Shown in pieces: positions 7,990 to 16,683 of a stretch of 46,429 bases of DNA (positions are counted from its first letter, which is position 1; every line of letters starts with the position of its first letter). Made by a program: the position numbers and the translations under genes. This DNA comes from JBDHTS01 sp044221445. Its GTDB lineage: Bacteria > Pseudomonadota > Alphaproteobacteria > Micavibrionales > Micavibrionaceae. Below the pieces are notes generated by a model that worked only from the letters and a program-made list of their open reading frames with translations, was not told where the DNA came from and searched no databases. The stretch lies in contig JBGAPF010000019.1 in assembly GCA_044221445.1 (NCBI GenBank), positions 1 to 46,429 of the forward strand, given 5' to 3'.

Positions 7990-8400
7990 ATGAATTTTAC
8001 ATTTCCCCCATCCGCCGAGGATATAGAGGTTATCGCGCAGCAGGCGATCGACAACCTGCCTGAGGAACTGATCGATTTTACCGAGAACATGGCTTTGCAG
8101 ATCGAGGAAATAGCGGACGAAGGCATCCAGGAAGAAATGGAACTCGACGATCCCTACGAACTGATCGCCTTATACCGAAGCGGCAAGCAGATCGCCCCTG
8201 GCGTCGAACGCAAGGTGGCGAACGACGATGACGTCCTGATCCTCTTCCGCCGCCCTCTGCTCGACCTGTGGAACGAAACGGGAGAGGACATCAACATTCT
8301 TGTCCGCCAGGTATTGATCGAGGAACTGGGGCAGAACTTCGATTTCACGGAGCGCGAAATCAACGAGATGGCGAACCGCCATCATCAGGGAATGTTATAA
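7990..8400 (+). CDS. Zincin-family (DUF1025) protein with degenerate HExxH site
   Basis: The fold family is recognisable from residues 20-95: the DDPYELIALYRSG stretch and the FRRPLLDLWNETGED segment that precede the active-site helix in the DUF1025 metallopeptidase-like family. In that family the next helix carries HExxHH. Here the matching residues are E111-E112-L-G-Q115-N, so both metal-binding histidines are replaced while the Glu and Gly remain. The rest of the chain is intact and the frame is open, so this is not a simple pseudogene. I chose the ATG at 7990 (136 residues), which matches family N-termini and has a GGAAG upstream; ATGs at 7939 and 7969 are alternatives. A non-catalytic role is inferred. 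Confidence 0.78.
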   Translation: MNFTFPPSAEDIEVIAQQAIDNLPEELIDFTENMALQIEEIADEGIQEEMELDDPYELIALYRSGKQIAPGVERKVANDDDVLILFRRPLLDLWNETGEDINILVRQVLIEELGQNFDFTEREINEMANRHHQGML

Positions 8401-8441
8401 ATTCTTTATTGATTTACGCGCCACTCTAAACCGTTTCATCG

Positions 8442-11400
8442 TCATTGCAGCAATTTAACAAGCGCGTCTATGGTGCGGCTCAGTTCAAAGCGCGCGTGTT
8501 CACACAACAATGCGGTTTCGTTCAGCCTGTTGTGCCCGCCCATTTCCTCCAGCGCGCCGGCAAGGCGCTGAAGCTGGAAAGCGCCTATCTGGCCGCCCGA
8601 CGATTTGAGGGAATGCGCGGCGCGGGCCAGGGCGTCACCATCGCCCCGCTGTTGCGCGTCTTCGATATCCGTCATCAAACGCATGGCGTTATCCATAAAG
8701 GTTTGCAGAATGACGCCAAAACGCGCTCCTGCCACAAGGCGCAGTTGTGTGATGGCCGCAGCATCAAGGAAAGAAGACACATCATCGGAAAGATCGCCGG
8801 AAGCGTGTGCAGGTGTTTCAGGCGCTTCGGTCCGTTTGTGTTCAGGAAGCCATTTCATCAGGACGGTTTCCAGATCCCCCGAGCGGAACGGCTTGCCAAC
8901 ATAATCGTTCATGCCGGCTTCGATGCATTTTTCCCGGTCGCCTTTCATGACGTTAGCCGTCATGGCGACGATAATGATCTCCTGACCACCTTTTTCCTTC
9001 CGGATGGTGCGCGTAGCTTCGAAACCGTCCATGGTCGGCATCTGGCAATCCATAAAAACGAGGTCATACTCATGGTCGCGCATCTGCCGCAAGGCTTCCC
9101 GCCCGTCGCCGACGATAACGGTATTGATGCCATAATGGGACAAAGCCGCGGCCAGAACTTCCTGATTGGTCGGGTTATCCTCCGCCACCAGAATATTGAC
9201 TTCCCGGAAAAAAAGTTTCTGCACGTTCAGACCAAGAATGCCCTGGGCTTCAGCCACGGTATAGCGTGTGACGACCCCTGCGTCCCTGCCTTCCCTGTCC
9301 GCATTCCATAGGGTTCCCAGGACGCTGGAAAGTTCGGAGGGGCGCAAGGGCTTCGTCAGATATCCCCTGATGCCCGCCTGACGGATGGTTTCAGCGTCGC
9401 TGCGCCCCGGCTGCGACGTGACGAGAACCGGGCATATATTCTTAATGGCGGGGCGTTTCTGGATAGATGCCGCCAGCGTAACCCCGTCCATGCCCGGCAT
9501 GGCGTAATCGAGGATTAAAAAGTCGAACACCTTGCCCTCGGCGGCAGCGGCTTCAAGCCTAGCGATAGCGTTCAGTGAATCGCTTTCGGTTTCAACGTCC
9601 ATGCCAATGGCATGCAGATATTTTTCGGCAATCTCGCACGCCACCGGATTGTCGTCGACGATCAGGGCCCGCAATCCTTCCCCGGAGAACTCTACCGGAA
9701 CGATGCTGCCCGCCGGCATGTTGTGTTCGTCGGCACGCTCCATCGTAATCGTAAAATGGAAGTCGGAACCCTTGCCAAGTTCGCTTTTCAGTTCGATGTT
9801 ACCGCCCATCAGCGCAACCAGCTGGCGGCTGATGGCGAGGCCCAGCCCGGTCCCCCCATATTTTCGCGTGGTCGATGTATCGGCCTGATCAAATTTGTTG
9901 AAGACTGTTTTCTGTTTGTGTTTCGGTATTCCAATCCCGGTATCGCTGACGCTGATTTTTACCGTGGCGTGCTTTTCCGTGACGTCCAGGCATTCGATAC
10001 CGAGAAGGACATGCCCTCGTTCGGTGAATTTTACCGCATTACCGCACAGATTGTATAAAACCTGGCGCAGCCGCCCGGCATCGCCCATCAGGAAGGCCGG
10101 ACAGCCGGGATTCCACGACAAAAGAAACTCGATGTCCTTTTCCTGTGTGCGCACGAACATCAGTTCGGCCACTTCCTCGCATAATTTCTGGAAGTCGAAC
10201 GGAATTTCCTCCAGTTCAAGCTTGCCCGCCTCGATCTTTGAAAAGTCGAGGATATCGTTGATGATCTGAAGCAACGCCTCGGCGGAATGACCGATCGTCT
10301 GCGCAAAATGCCTCTGGCGCGGGTCTAGGTGGGTTTCCATCAGCAGATGCGTCATGCCGATCACGCCGTTCATGGGCGTCCGGATCTCATGACTCATATT
10401 GGCGAGAAAATCGCTTTTAGCCTGGTTGGCCGCGTTGGCGGCATCGCGAGCGGATTCCAAATCATGCTTGGCCTGTTCGATCTCGGTAATATCCGTGTGC
10501 GAACCGACGATGCGCACCACACGCCCCTGTTCGTTGCGTTCACACATGGCCCGGCTGAGAATATAACGCAGCGTGCCGCCTTTATGGAAGAACCGGTAGA
10601 CGCCGAGAAATTCCCTCGTAAGGCCCTTCATATATTCGGCCATGCGCCTGCGCCATAATTCAAGGTCCTGCGGATGGATCACCGATTCAGCGCCGGGAAG
10701 GGAGTTGGGTATCTCCCAGTCATCATAGCCGAGCATCGATTTCCAGCGCGGCGACAGCCATAGCGTTTTACGATCTTCATCCCAGTCCCACACGCCGTCC
10801 TGGGTCGCCGTCATGGCCAGTTCCAGAAACTGGCGCTGACGCTTGAGCTGCTGGGTCCGCTCTTCGACGATCTGAGCGATTTCAGCCGTACGGCCCGTCA
10901 TGAACAGCAGGAAGACACCGCACAGGGCGGCGAAAAAAATACCGCCCGCAAGCGTGACCCAGATCGCCCAGTTGATGTGTGACAGGACGTAATCCTGGGT
11001 TTTGTAGTATGTGACCTCCCATTTCTGGCCGTAAAAACCGATCTGCAGTTTTTTAGTAAAAGCGGAAGGCGGTATTCTGGCGCCGTCCTCTTCTTCGGCG
11101 GCGTGGGAAAAGGAACTGTAAAGCAACTCTTCGCCCTTATCCGTACGGCTGGTCAGCCGGGCCTGAATGCCGTATGCCTCCCAGGGCTGCATAATCGGCT
11201 CGATCAGATTTTTGAAGCGATAGGCACCGATCAGAAACCCTTTAAGAGCTTTCTGGCGCTTTTCCATCTCGTCAAGATCGGCGCCTTTCCTGTAGATCGG
11301 TATGGCTAAAAGAAAGCCATACTGGTCTTTCTCTTCTTCGTTTAAAAAGCGTACCCGTTCCGACGCCACGGGCTGCCCCAGATCGCGTGCGCTTTCCAGA

Positions 11401-12482
11401 GTCGCCCGCCTCGTCTTTTCCGATTTCAGATCGTATCCAAGCGTTTTTCTGCGGCTTTCGTCGAACGGTTCGCCGTATTCGACAGGGTAGTATTCCTTGC
11501 GCCAGCGCGCCGGAACCAACTGGCCCGATTCATCTTTTTCCTGAACATGAAAGTCAGGAAAGCCTTCGGCCCTGATCTTCGCCTCGAACGCATCGCGGTC
11601 TTTATACGATATGCGGGGAATCCAGCTCATACCTCTGATGCCGGTATTACGTTCGAGCGGACGTTTGACAAAATTTCTGAATTCCAAACGCTCTACGCTT
11701 TCTGAAGAATCATAAAAGCTGTGAACCGCCTCCAATTCGTTTTTGTATTCCAGGATACGGTTTTTCAGATTGTCATGAATCAGCATCGTGTCTTTGACAA
11801 ACGCTTCCCGGACGTGCCTGTCGTCCCAATGCCGGATAGCGGCAAAAAATATGACCACGATCGCGAACAGCAACAGCAGCGGCAGAGCCACCGCAATCTT
11901 TCGCCGTGAGGGAACGTCGGCATTTAACAGGAGAACACAAAGGGGAGCGAAAATAATTGTCCCCAGCACATCCCCCGTATACCAGGTCCACCAAGAAAAC
12001 ATTATATTGTCAGGCTTTATTGCCTGGGCCCATAACAGCGTGGAGATACCCCATGAGGCGGATATTACGCAGCTGCCCGGGCCGGCCAGCAAAAGGAACT
12101 GCATAATCTGGGAAAGGCGTTCCAGCCGCGCCCCGTGTCCGGTGAAGCGATACAGCAAGATCGTACCGACGAGCGCCTGGACCATGGCGCCGCTGCCGAT
12201 AGAGGCGGCGACCATGAGCAGCTTGTCGATATCTGCTACATCGTGTCCGGACAGGTTGCTGGTAAAATTAAGGATGGCGGATCCGAGAAAGACGCCCGGA
12301 AGAAGCCGGAAGCCATAATGATAGACCATGCCAAGCGCGATACCGGAAGCTGGCCAAAACACCGTAGCGTAGCCGGGAGGAACCGCCATGACCAGGCCGA
12401 GACGGCCCGTGATGTAATAGGCCAGAGCCAGAAAAACGATCCGACCGGCTGTCATGGGTATCGTATTATTCGTCAGGAACAT
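8442..12482 (-). CDS. Hybrid sensor histidine kinase (MASE1-CHASE-PAS-HK-REC-REC-HPt)
   Basis: This 1346-residue inner-membrane kinase has, in order: a MASE1-type multi-helix sensor (about 10-215); a CHASE-type periplasmic domain (about 225-500); a membrane helix (about 505-530) and coiled coil; a PAS domain of the PAS_3/PAC type (about 550-670); a HisKA domain with H698 in SHEIRTPMNG; an HATPase (about 800-915; N in GNAVKFT, DTGIGI, GGTGLGL); two receivers (D992 and D1145); and an HPt domain with H1290 in AHSLKSSGG. It therefore holds a complete His-Asp-His-type relay in one chain. The input signal is unknown; CHASE domains sense small extracellular molecules. It is divergent from the regulator genes at 12635 and 13021, its likely partners. 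Confidence 0.95.
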   Translation of the reverse strand: MFLTNNTIPMTAGRIVFLALAYYITGRLGLVMAVPPGYATVFWPASGIALGMVYHYGFRLLPGVFLGSAILNFTSNLSGHDVADIDKLLMVAASIGSGAMVQALVGTILLYRFTGHGARLERLSQIMQFLLLAGPGSCVISASWGISTLLWAQAIKPDNIMFSWWTWYTGDVLGTIIFAPLCVLLLNADVPSRRKIAVALPLLLLFAIVVIFFAAIRHWDDRHVREAFVKDTMLIHDNLKNRILEYKNELEAVHSFYDSSESVERLEFRNFVKRPLERNTGIRGMSWIPRISYKDRDAFEAKIRAEGFPDFHVQEKDESGQLVPARWRKEYYPVEYGEPFDESRRKTLGYDLKSEKTRRATLESARDLGQPVASERVRFLNEEEKDQYGFLLAIPIYRKGADLDEMEKRQKALKGFLIGAYRFKNLIEPIMQPWEAYGIQARLTSRTDKGEELLYSSFSHAAEEEDGARIPPSAFTKKLQIGFYGQKWEVTYYKTQDYVLSHINWAIWVTLAGGIFFAALCGVFLLFMTGRTAEIAQIVEERTQQLKRQRQFLELAMTATQDGVWDWDEDRKTLWLSPRWKSMLGYDDWEIPNSLPGAESVIHPQDLELWRRRMAEYMKGLTREFLGVYRFFHKGGTLRYILSRAMCERNEQGRVVRIVGSHTDITEIEQAKHDLESARDAANAANQAKSDFLANMSHEIRTPMNGVIGMTHLLMETHLDPRQRHFAQTIGHSAEALLQIINDILDFSKIEAGKLELEEIPFDFQKLCEEVAELMFVRTQEKDIEFLLSWNPGCPAFLMGDAGRLRQVLYNLCGNAVKFTERGHVLLGIECLDVTEKHATVKISVSDTGIGIPKHKQKTVFNKFDQADTSTTRKYGGTGLGLAISRQLVALMGGNIELKSELGKGSDFHFTITMERADEHNMPAGSIVPVEFSGEGLRALIVDDNPVACEIAEKYLHAIGMDVETESDSLNAIARLEAAAAEGKVFDFLILDYAMPGMDGVTLAASIQKRPAIKNICPVLVTSQPGRSDAETIRQAGIRGYLTKPLRPSELSSVLGTLWNADREGRDAGVVTRYTVAEAQGILGLNVQKLFFREVNILVAEDNPTNQEVLAAALSHYGINTVIVGDGREALRQMRDHEYDLVFMDCQMPTMDGFEATRTIRKEKGGQEIIIVAMTANVMKGDREKCIEAGMNDYVGKPFRSGDLETVLMKWLPEHKRTEAPETPAHASGDLSDDVSSFLDAAAITQLRLVAGARFGVILQTFMDNAMRLMTDIEDAQQRGDGDALARAAHSLKSSGGQIGAFQLQRLAGALEEMGGHNRLNETALLCEHARFELSRTIDALVKLLQ

Positions 12483-12634
12483 TGTTTTTGAATATGAAAA
12501 TGCGGAGCCGCTTCACCGGCGCTATTATCCCTCATACAGGAGCATATGGCAATTTCCCTTTTTTTACCGTTTGTTAGCATAAAAGGTTTTAAATAGAACA
12601 CGCATATGTTCAGATATTAGCGTACGGCTAGAAA
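12483..12634. promoter_or_regulatory. Divergent promoter region between hybrid kinase and regulator operon
   Basis: These 152 bases lie between the 5' ends of the hybrid kinase (minus) and the CheY-like regulator (plus), so they must carry promoters for both. The stretch is A+T-rich around 12545-12610. I found no clear operator repeat. Confidence 0.45.
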
Positions 12635-13024
12635 ATGTCTAAGAACCCCCTGCAGCATGTCCTGTATGTCGACGATGAGCCCGATATGCGGATGCTTGTC
12701 CAGATGACGCTTGAGAACATGGGTGGCATCAAGGTCACAGTCTGCGATTCAGGTTTGCATGCGCTGGAAGCGGCGCATGACACCCAGCCGCAAATGATCG
12801 TGCTCGATGCAATGATGCCCGACATGGACGGCCCTTCCATCCTAAAGGAAATCCAGGGCGACCCGAAGATCGCGGCTATCCCCGTCATCTTTCTGACAGC
12901 CAAAACAGATCCCGAGGCCATTAGCGCCCTGAAGGCGGCAGGCGCCAAAGGCGTCATTAACAAGCCGTTCGACCTTGTGGCTCTTCCAGACCAGATCCGT
13001 AAACTATGGGAGTCGGCCATATGA
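12635..13024 (+). CDS. Single-domain CheY-like response regulator
   Basis: The 129 residues form a lone receiver domain: acidic pair D13/D14, phospho-acceptor D58 in MIVLDAMMPDMDG, Thr in FLTAK, and Lys in INKPF. There is no output domain, so it probably acts as a phosphate shuttle or through protein contact. The stop overlaps the start of the HPt-REC-REC gene as ATGA, so the pair is translationally coupled. It is divergent from the large hybrid kinase, which ends in an HPt domain and is the natural phosphodonor by position. No strong Shine-Dalgarno is seen before the ATG. Confidence 0.92.
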   Translation: MSKNPLQHVLYVDDEPDMRMLVQMTLENMGGIKVTVCDSGLHALEAAHDTQPQMIVLDAMMPDMDGPSILKEIQGDPKIAAIPVIFLTAKTDPEAISALKAAGAKGVINKPFDLVALPDQIRKLWESAI

Positions 13025-14193
13025 ACGACCTTGAGTTCAAAGCACCCTCCTATGAAGAGGCTTACCAAAAACTCCGTACATCTTTCATGGAAAGGCTGAA
13101 AACCAGTATCGAAGCCATTGACCGTTTTTTTGAGCAGGCAGAGAAAGGGCCGCTGCTGAAAGACAGCCTGGAGCGGGCCATGCATCTGGCGCACGGACTT
13201 GCGGGTTCGGGCACGACATTCGGCTTTCCCGAAATAACGTCGCGCGGCCAGAAGATCGATTCATTTTTAATGCGCGTCCTGAAATCCCTGCTCCCTGAAC
13301 AGGGGCTGGATGAAAAGGATTTCGAGACCTTTGAAAAGCTGATGATCCACCTGCGGACAGCCTGCGCAGAAGGCATTGAAAACGACGTAAAGGTAACCGC
13401 CCTCGACCAGCCTTCGGGCGTCACGCCTCCATCCTCGAACGAAACCAAAAGCGATTTCTGCGTTCTGGTCGTCGACGATGACGGTCACCTGGCGGATTTC
13501 CTCAGCCTTAAACTGCGCCAAAAAAATATCCGGGTGATCGTTTCCCTGGATGGCGAAAAGGCCCTTAAAGCCATCGAGCGGGAAAAGCCTGACCTTGTCA
13601 TTCTTGACATCATGATGCCGGGTTTAAGCGGCCATGACGTCCTGCGGCGCTTGAAACAAAAGGCGGAGTTCGCATCCATTCCCGTTCTTATGCTGACAGC
13701 CCAAGCCCAGGAACGGGATGTGGTCAGCGCCCTGCATTCCGGCGCCATCGATTACATCGTCAAGCCGGTCGATACCGACCAGCTGGTCGTGCGTGTGGAA
13801 AAAATTCTCGATGCCTCGCGCTATACGGTCGTAATCGCCGATAACGATCCGCTTATTCTGCAGCTGCTTGACAGCAAGTTTCGCGGGCGCGGCTTCAAGG
13901 TCGTGCTGGCCGATGACGGTAAAAAGGCCTGGGACCATGTTTTTAAAACCCTGCCCGACCTCGTCATTCTCGACCGCATGATGCCTGGCCTCGAAGGTCT
14001 GGCCATTCTCCAAAATATCCGTAATGAAAAAGAGACGAAAAACATTCCCGTGATCATCCTGAGCGCGCGCAAGGAAGAGCGTGACGTCAAGGAGGGTCTA
14101 AAGCGCGGCGCCCAGGATTATGTCTGTAAACCGTTTATGCCCGACGACCTGTTGAGCCGCAGTCTGAAATTGCTTAAATCCGGGCATAAATAA
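13021..14193 (+). CDS. HPt-REC-REC phosphorelay protein
   Basis: The 390-residue soluble protein begins with an HPt domain (about 10-120; H58 in HLAHGLAGSGTTFGF). Two receivers follow: about 145-262 with phospho-acceptor D196 in LVILDIMMPG, and about 268-385 with D318 in LVILDRMMPG. Each receiver keeps its Lys (VKP and CKP). There is no DNA-binding, GGDEF or other output domain. The ATG at 13021 overlaps the stop of the preceding gene; a longer reading from 13006 would run into that gene and is less likely. The architecture suggests a relay hub that takes phosphate from, or returns it to, the CheY-like protein and the neighbouring hybrid kinase. Confidence 0.92.
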   Translation: MNDLEFKAPSYEEAYQKLRTSFMERLKTSIEAIDRFFEQAEKGPLLKDSLERAMHLAHGLAGSGTTFGFPEITSRGQKIDSFLMRVLKSLLPEQGLDEKDFETFEKLMIHLRTACAEGIENDVKVTALDQPSGVTPPSSNETKSDFCVLVVDDDGHLADFLSLKLRQKNIRVIVSLDGEKALKAIEREKPDLVILDIMMPGLSGHDVLRRLKQKAEFASIPVLMLTAQAQERDVVSALHSGAIDYIVKPVDTDQLVVRVEKILDASRYTVVIADNDPLILQLLDSKFRGRGFKVVLADDGKKAWDHVFKTLPDLVILDRMMPGLEGLAILQNIRNEKETKNIPVIILSARKEERDVKEGLKRGAQDYVCKPFMPDDLLSRSLKLLKSGHK

Positions 14194-14254
14194 TCGGGAA
14201 CGTATCGGCCCTGTAAGAGTTGGTGCATTTGAACCAATATTCAGGAGACCTCTC

Positions 14255-14758
14255 ATGCAAAACCAGGACGACCGCCAGAAAGTCTGGGAACTGATCAAGG
14301 ACATATCCGTCGCATTGATGGTCACGCGTGATCCGGATGGCCGGATGCATGGCAGGCCGATGACGACCCAGCAGCCTAAAGACGGCCAATCCTTCGACGG
14401 CACTCTGTGGTTCATGACGTCAATTGAAACCCCAAAAATTCAGGAAATAGAAGACGATCCGGAAGTGTTTCTGAGCTATGCCAAACCTGATAGCCAATCA
14501 TACGTTTCCGTTGCTGGACGCGCCGAAGTCGTCCACGACCAGGCGCGCGTGAAAGAATTCTGGACCGAGGCTTATAAAACCTGGTTTCCAGACGGGCCGG
14601 AAGATCCGCGGATATGCTTGATAAAAGTCGATATAGAAGCCGCTGAATTCTGGGATGCGCCTTCCAGCGCCGTTATTTACGCTTACGGATACTTCAAGGC
14701 ACGCCTGACCGGCGAGCGTCCGAAAGTCGGTGAAAACCGCACTGTCAATTTCCGTTAG
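14255..14758 (+). CDS. Pyridoxamine 5'-phosphate oxidase-family (general stress) protein
   Basis: This 167-residue protein has the flavin-binding split-barrel fold of the COG3871 general-stress branch. Telling stretches are SVALMVTRDPDGRMHGRPM, LWFMTS, and the PEVFLSYAKPDSQSYVSVAGRA core strands. Members bind FMN or a related flavin; the reaction is usually unknown, so it should not be called a true PdxH. A good AGGAG site precedes the ATG. It is monocistronic and ends 4 bases inside the amtB stop region on the opposite strand. Confidence 0.88.
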   Translation: MQNQDDRQKVWELIKDISVALMVTRDPDGRMHGRPMTTQQPKDGQSFDGTLWFMTSIETPKIQEIEDDPEVFLSYAKPDSQSYVSVAGRAEVVHDQARVKEFWTEAYKTWFPDGPEDPRICLIKVDIEAAEFWDAPSSAVIYAYGYFKARLTGERPKVGENRTVNFR

Positions 14759-16002
14759 GACAGGCGTCTTTTTAAAATACGGTCGAGCGTGAAGACTGTC
14801 TCGCCATGTTGAGTGGCATCAAGACCGGTTTCTTCCTCTTCCTGTGTCACGCGTAGAGGCATGAACAGGTTAACGGTTTTCAGCACGATAAACGTCATGA
14901 TGACCGTATAGGCGACAACGGCCACAGCCCCTGCCATATTTGCTATCATCAATTGCGTGCCTCCATATATAAGCCCGTCAGCCCCGGCAGGATTGACGGT
15001 TTTGCTGGCAAATACGGCGGTCAAGATCGTGCCCACCGTGCCACCGACGCCGTGACATGCGAAGACGTCGACGGTGTCATCGGTCTTCAGTTTGTGTTTC
15101 ACCAGCCTGACAGCAAAATTACAAACGATAGCGGCAACGAATCCGATAATGATTGCGGCCTGCAGCGTCACATATCCTGCCGCCGGCGTGATGGCGACAA
15201 GTCCGGCGACCGCACCCACCGCAGCCCCTAAAGCCGTTGGCCGGCCCCCGATATACCAGTCGCACATCATCCAGACCGTCATCGCCGCACAGGCGGCAAA
15301 CATCGTAGTTCCGGCGGCCTGGGCTGCTATCCCGTCAGCGGCTAGCGCCGAACCGGCGTTGAAACCGAACCATCCGAACCATAATAGAGCCGTACCGAGC
15401 AGCACCATGGGCGTGCTGAAACTGTTGTTTTCCGTTGGGCTGAAATTGGTGCGGTTACCCATCATCAGCGCGGCGACCAGCGCGGCATAGCCGGATGTCA
15501 TATGAACCACCAGCCCTCCCGCGAAATCGAGTCCGCCCATCTTCGCGATCCAGCCGCCGGGTCCCCAGACCCAGTGCGCGACCGGCACGTAAACGCATAA
15601 TGACCACAGCGCCATGATCACCAGCCATGCCTTGAAACGGATTCTTTCCGCCACGGCTCCGGTAATGAGCGCAGGCGTAATGATAGCGAAGGTCGCCTGG
15701 AAAATCATGAAAAGGACCTGAGGAATTGTCTTGCCGTATGTAGCGTCCGGCTCCTGCCCCACGCCCATAAGCATGAAATGACTGAATCCGCCGATCAACG
15801 GCCCGTCTCCAGAGAACACCAAGCTATATCCGCATATGGCCCACAGCAGGCCGACAACCCCTATGCAAACAAAGCTTTGAAACTTCGTTGAAACCGCGCT
15901 GCGTGCCGGAACCATACCCCCATAAAAAAAAGCTACGCCCGGCGTCATCAAAAGCACCAGAGCAGTGGCTACGATCATCCAAGCTATATCAGCGCCTTGC
16001 AT
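14755..16002 (-). CDS. amtB: Ammonium transporter AmtB
   Basis: AmtB moves ammonium/ammonia across the inner membrane as a trimer. The N-terminal stretch LLMTPGVAFFYGG and the many glycine-rich helices (FNAGSALAADG, DVFACHGVGG) are diagnostic, and about 11 hydrophobic segments can be counted. The ATG at 16002 is preferred over that at 16017 because AGGAG lies 5 bases before it; this gives 415 residues. There is no separate long signal peptide. The PII gene glnK, which usually precedes amtB, is absent from this window. The C-terminus has a cytoplasmic tail with the ETGLDATQHGE motif that contacts PII, so PII control is expected from another locus. Confidence 0.96.
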   Translation of the reverse strand: MQGADIAWMIVATALVLLMTPGVAFFYGGMVPARSAVSTKFQSFVCIGVVGLLWAICGYSLVFSGDGPLIGGFSHFMLMGVGQEPDATYGKTIPQVLFMIFQATFAIITPALITGAVAERIRFKAWLVIMALWSLCVYVPVAHWVWGPGGWIAKMGGLDFAGGLVVHMTSGYAALVAALMMGNRTNFSPTENNSFSTPMVLLGTALLWFGWFGFNAGSALAADGIAAQAAGTTMFAACAAMTVWMMCDWYIGGRPTALGAAVGAVAGLVAITPAAGYVTLQAAIIIGFVAAIVCNFAVRLVKHKLKTDDTVDVFACHGVGGTVGTILTAVFASKTVNPAGADGLIYGGTQLMIANMAGAVAVVAYTVIMTFIVLKTVNLFMPLRVTQEEEETGLDATQHGETVFTLDRILKRRLS

Positions 16003-16105
16003 AGAATCTCCTGACATGCGTTTTATGCATTACTAATAATACTTAAATGCATGACTACACCAGGCATATATTGCGGTGCAAGAGATTTCTTATTCTTAGA
16101 TAGAT

Positions 16106-16558
16106 CTATTTGGCCAGATCGGGGCCATCATTGAGGATTACATCAGGTATATCGGTATCGGTCCCGCCCGAGCGCAGCCGCTTGCGTGCCTCATCCGCGA
16201 TTTTTGCATATTTACAGCGGATCTCTTCCAGTTCCCATTCTTCAAGTTCTTCGATATCCAGCAACACGGTATGCGCCCCTTCCGTCGCCCGGATCAATTC
16301 ATCGAGCTTCAGTTGCATCGCATGCGTATCCCGGTTCTGGGTATTTTGGATAAGGAAGACCATCAGGAAGGTGACGATCGTCGTACCGGTGTTGATGACC
16401 AACTGCCAGGTATCGGAAAAGCCAAAAACCGGACCGGAAATGCCCCAAACGACGACAATTGCAAAAGCGGTCAAAAATGCTCCGGGATGCCCAGACCAAG
16501 CCGCCGTCTTCTGTGCGAAGCGCACGAACATACTCTTCTTATTCTGCGTTTCAGCCAT
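16106..16558 (-). CDS. Low-affinity iron permease-family small membrane protein
   Basis: The product has 150 residues with two hydrophobic helices (about 28-46 and 52-72). A conserved region follows, INTGTTIVTFLMVFLIQNTQNRD, then a long charged helix. This matches the bacterial family named after fungal low-affinity iron permease Fet4. Whether bacterial members carry iron is not established. It lies alone between amtB and an MFS gene, with its own 5' region. The C-terminal helix rich in Glu and Arg is cytoplasmic by charge. Confidence 0.85.
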   Translation of the reverse strand: MAETQNKKSMFVRFAQKTAAWSGHPGAFLTAFAIVVVWGISGPVFGFSDTWQLVINTGTTIVTFLMVFLIQNTQNRDTHAMQLKLDELIRATEGAHTVLLDIEELEEWELEEIRCKYAKIADEARKRLRSGGTDTDIPDVILNDGPDLAK

Positions 16559-16683
16559 GATATTCCCCTGCTTGCCAGTGTGATAAAAATCTTTAGGTTA
16601 AACAAAACAGCTTTGCATGACCAAAAGATTTAGGAAATGGTTTCCTGAACCATAGCTGGAACAACCCGCCCAGGCTAATTTTT

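Noticed and set aside
8442..9311. Plus-strand open frame of 288 residues over the 3' end of the hybrid kinase
   Set aside because: It is a shadow of the kinase's REC/HPt region, without family signatures or a ribosome site.
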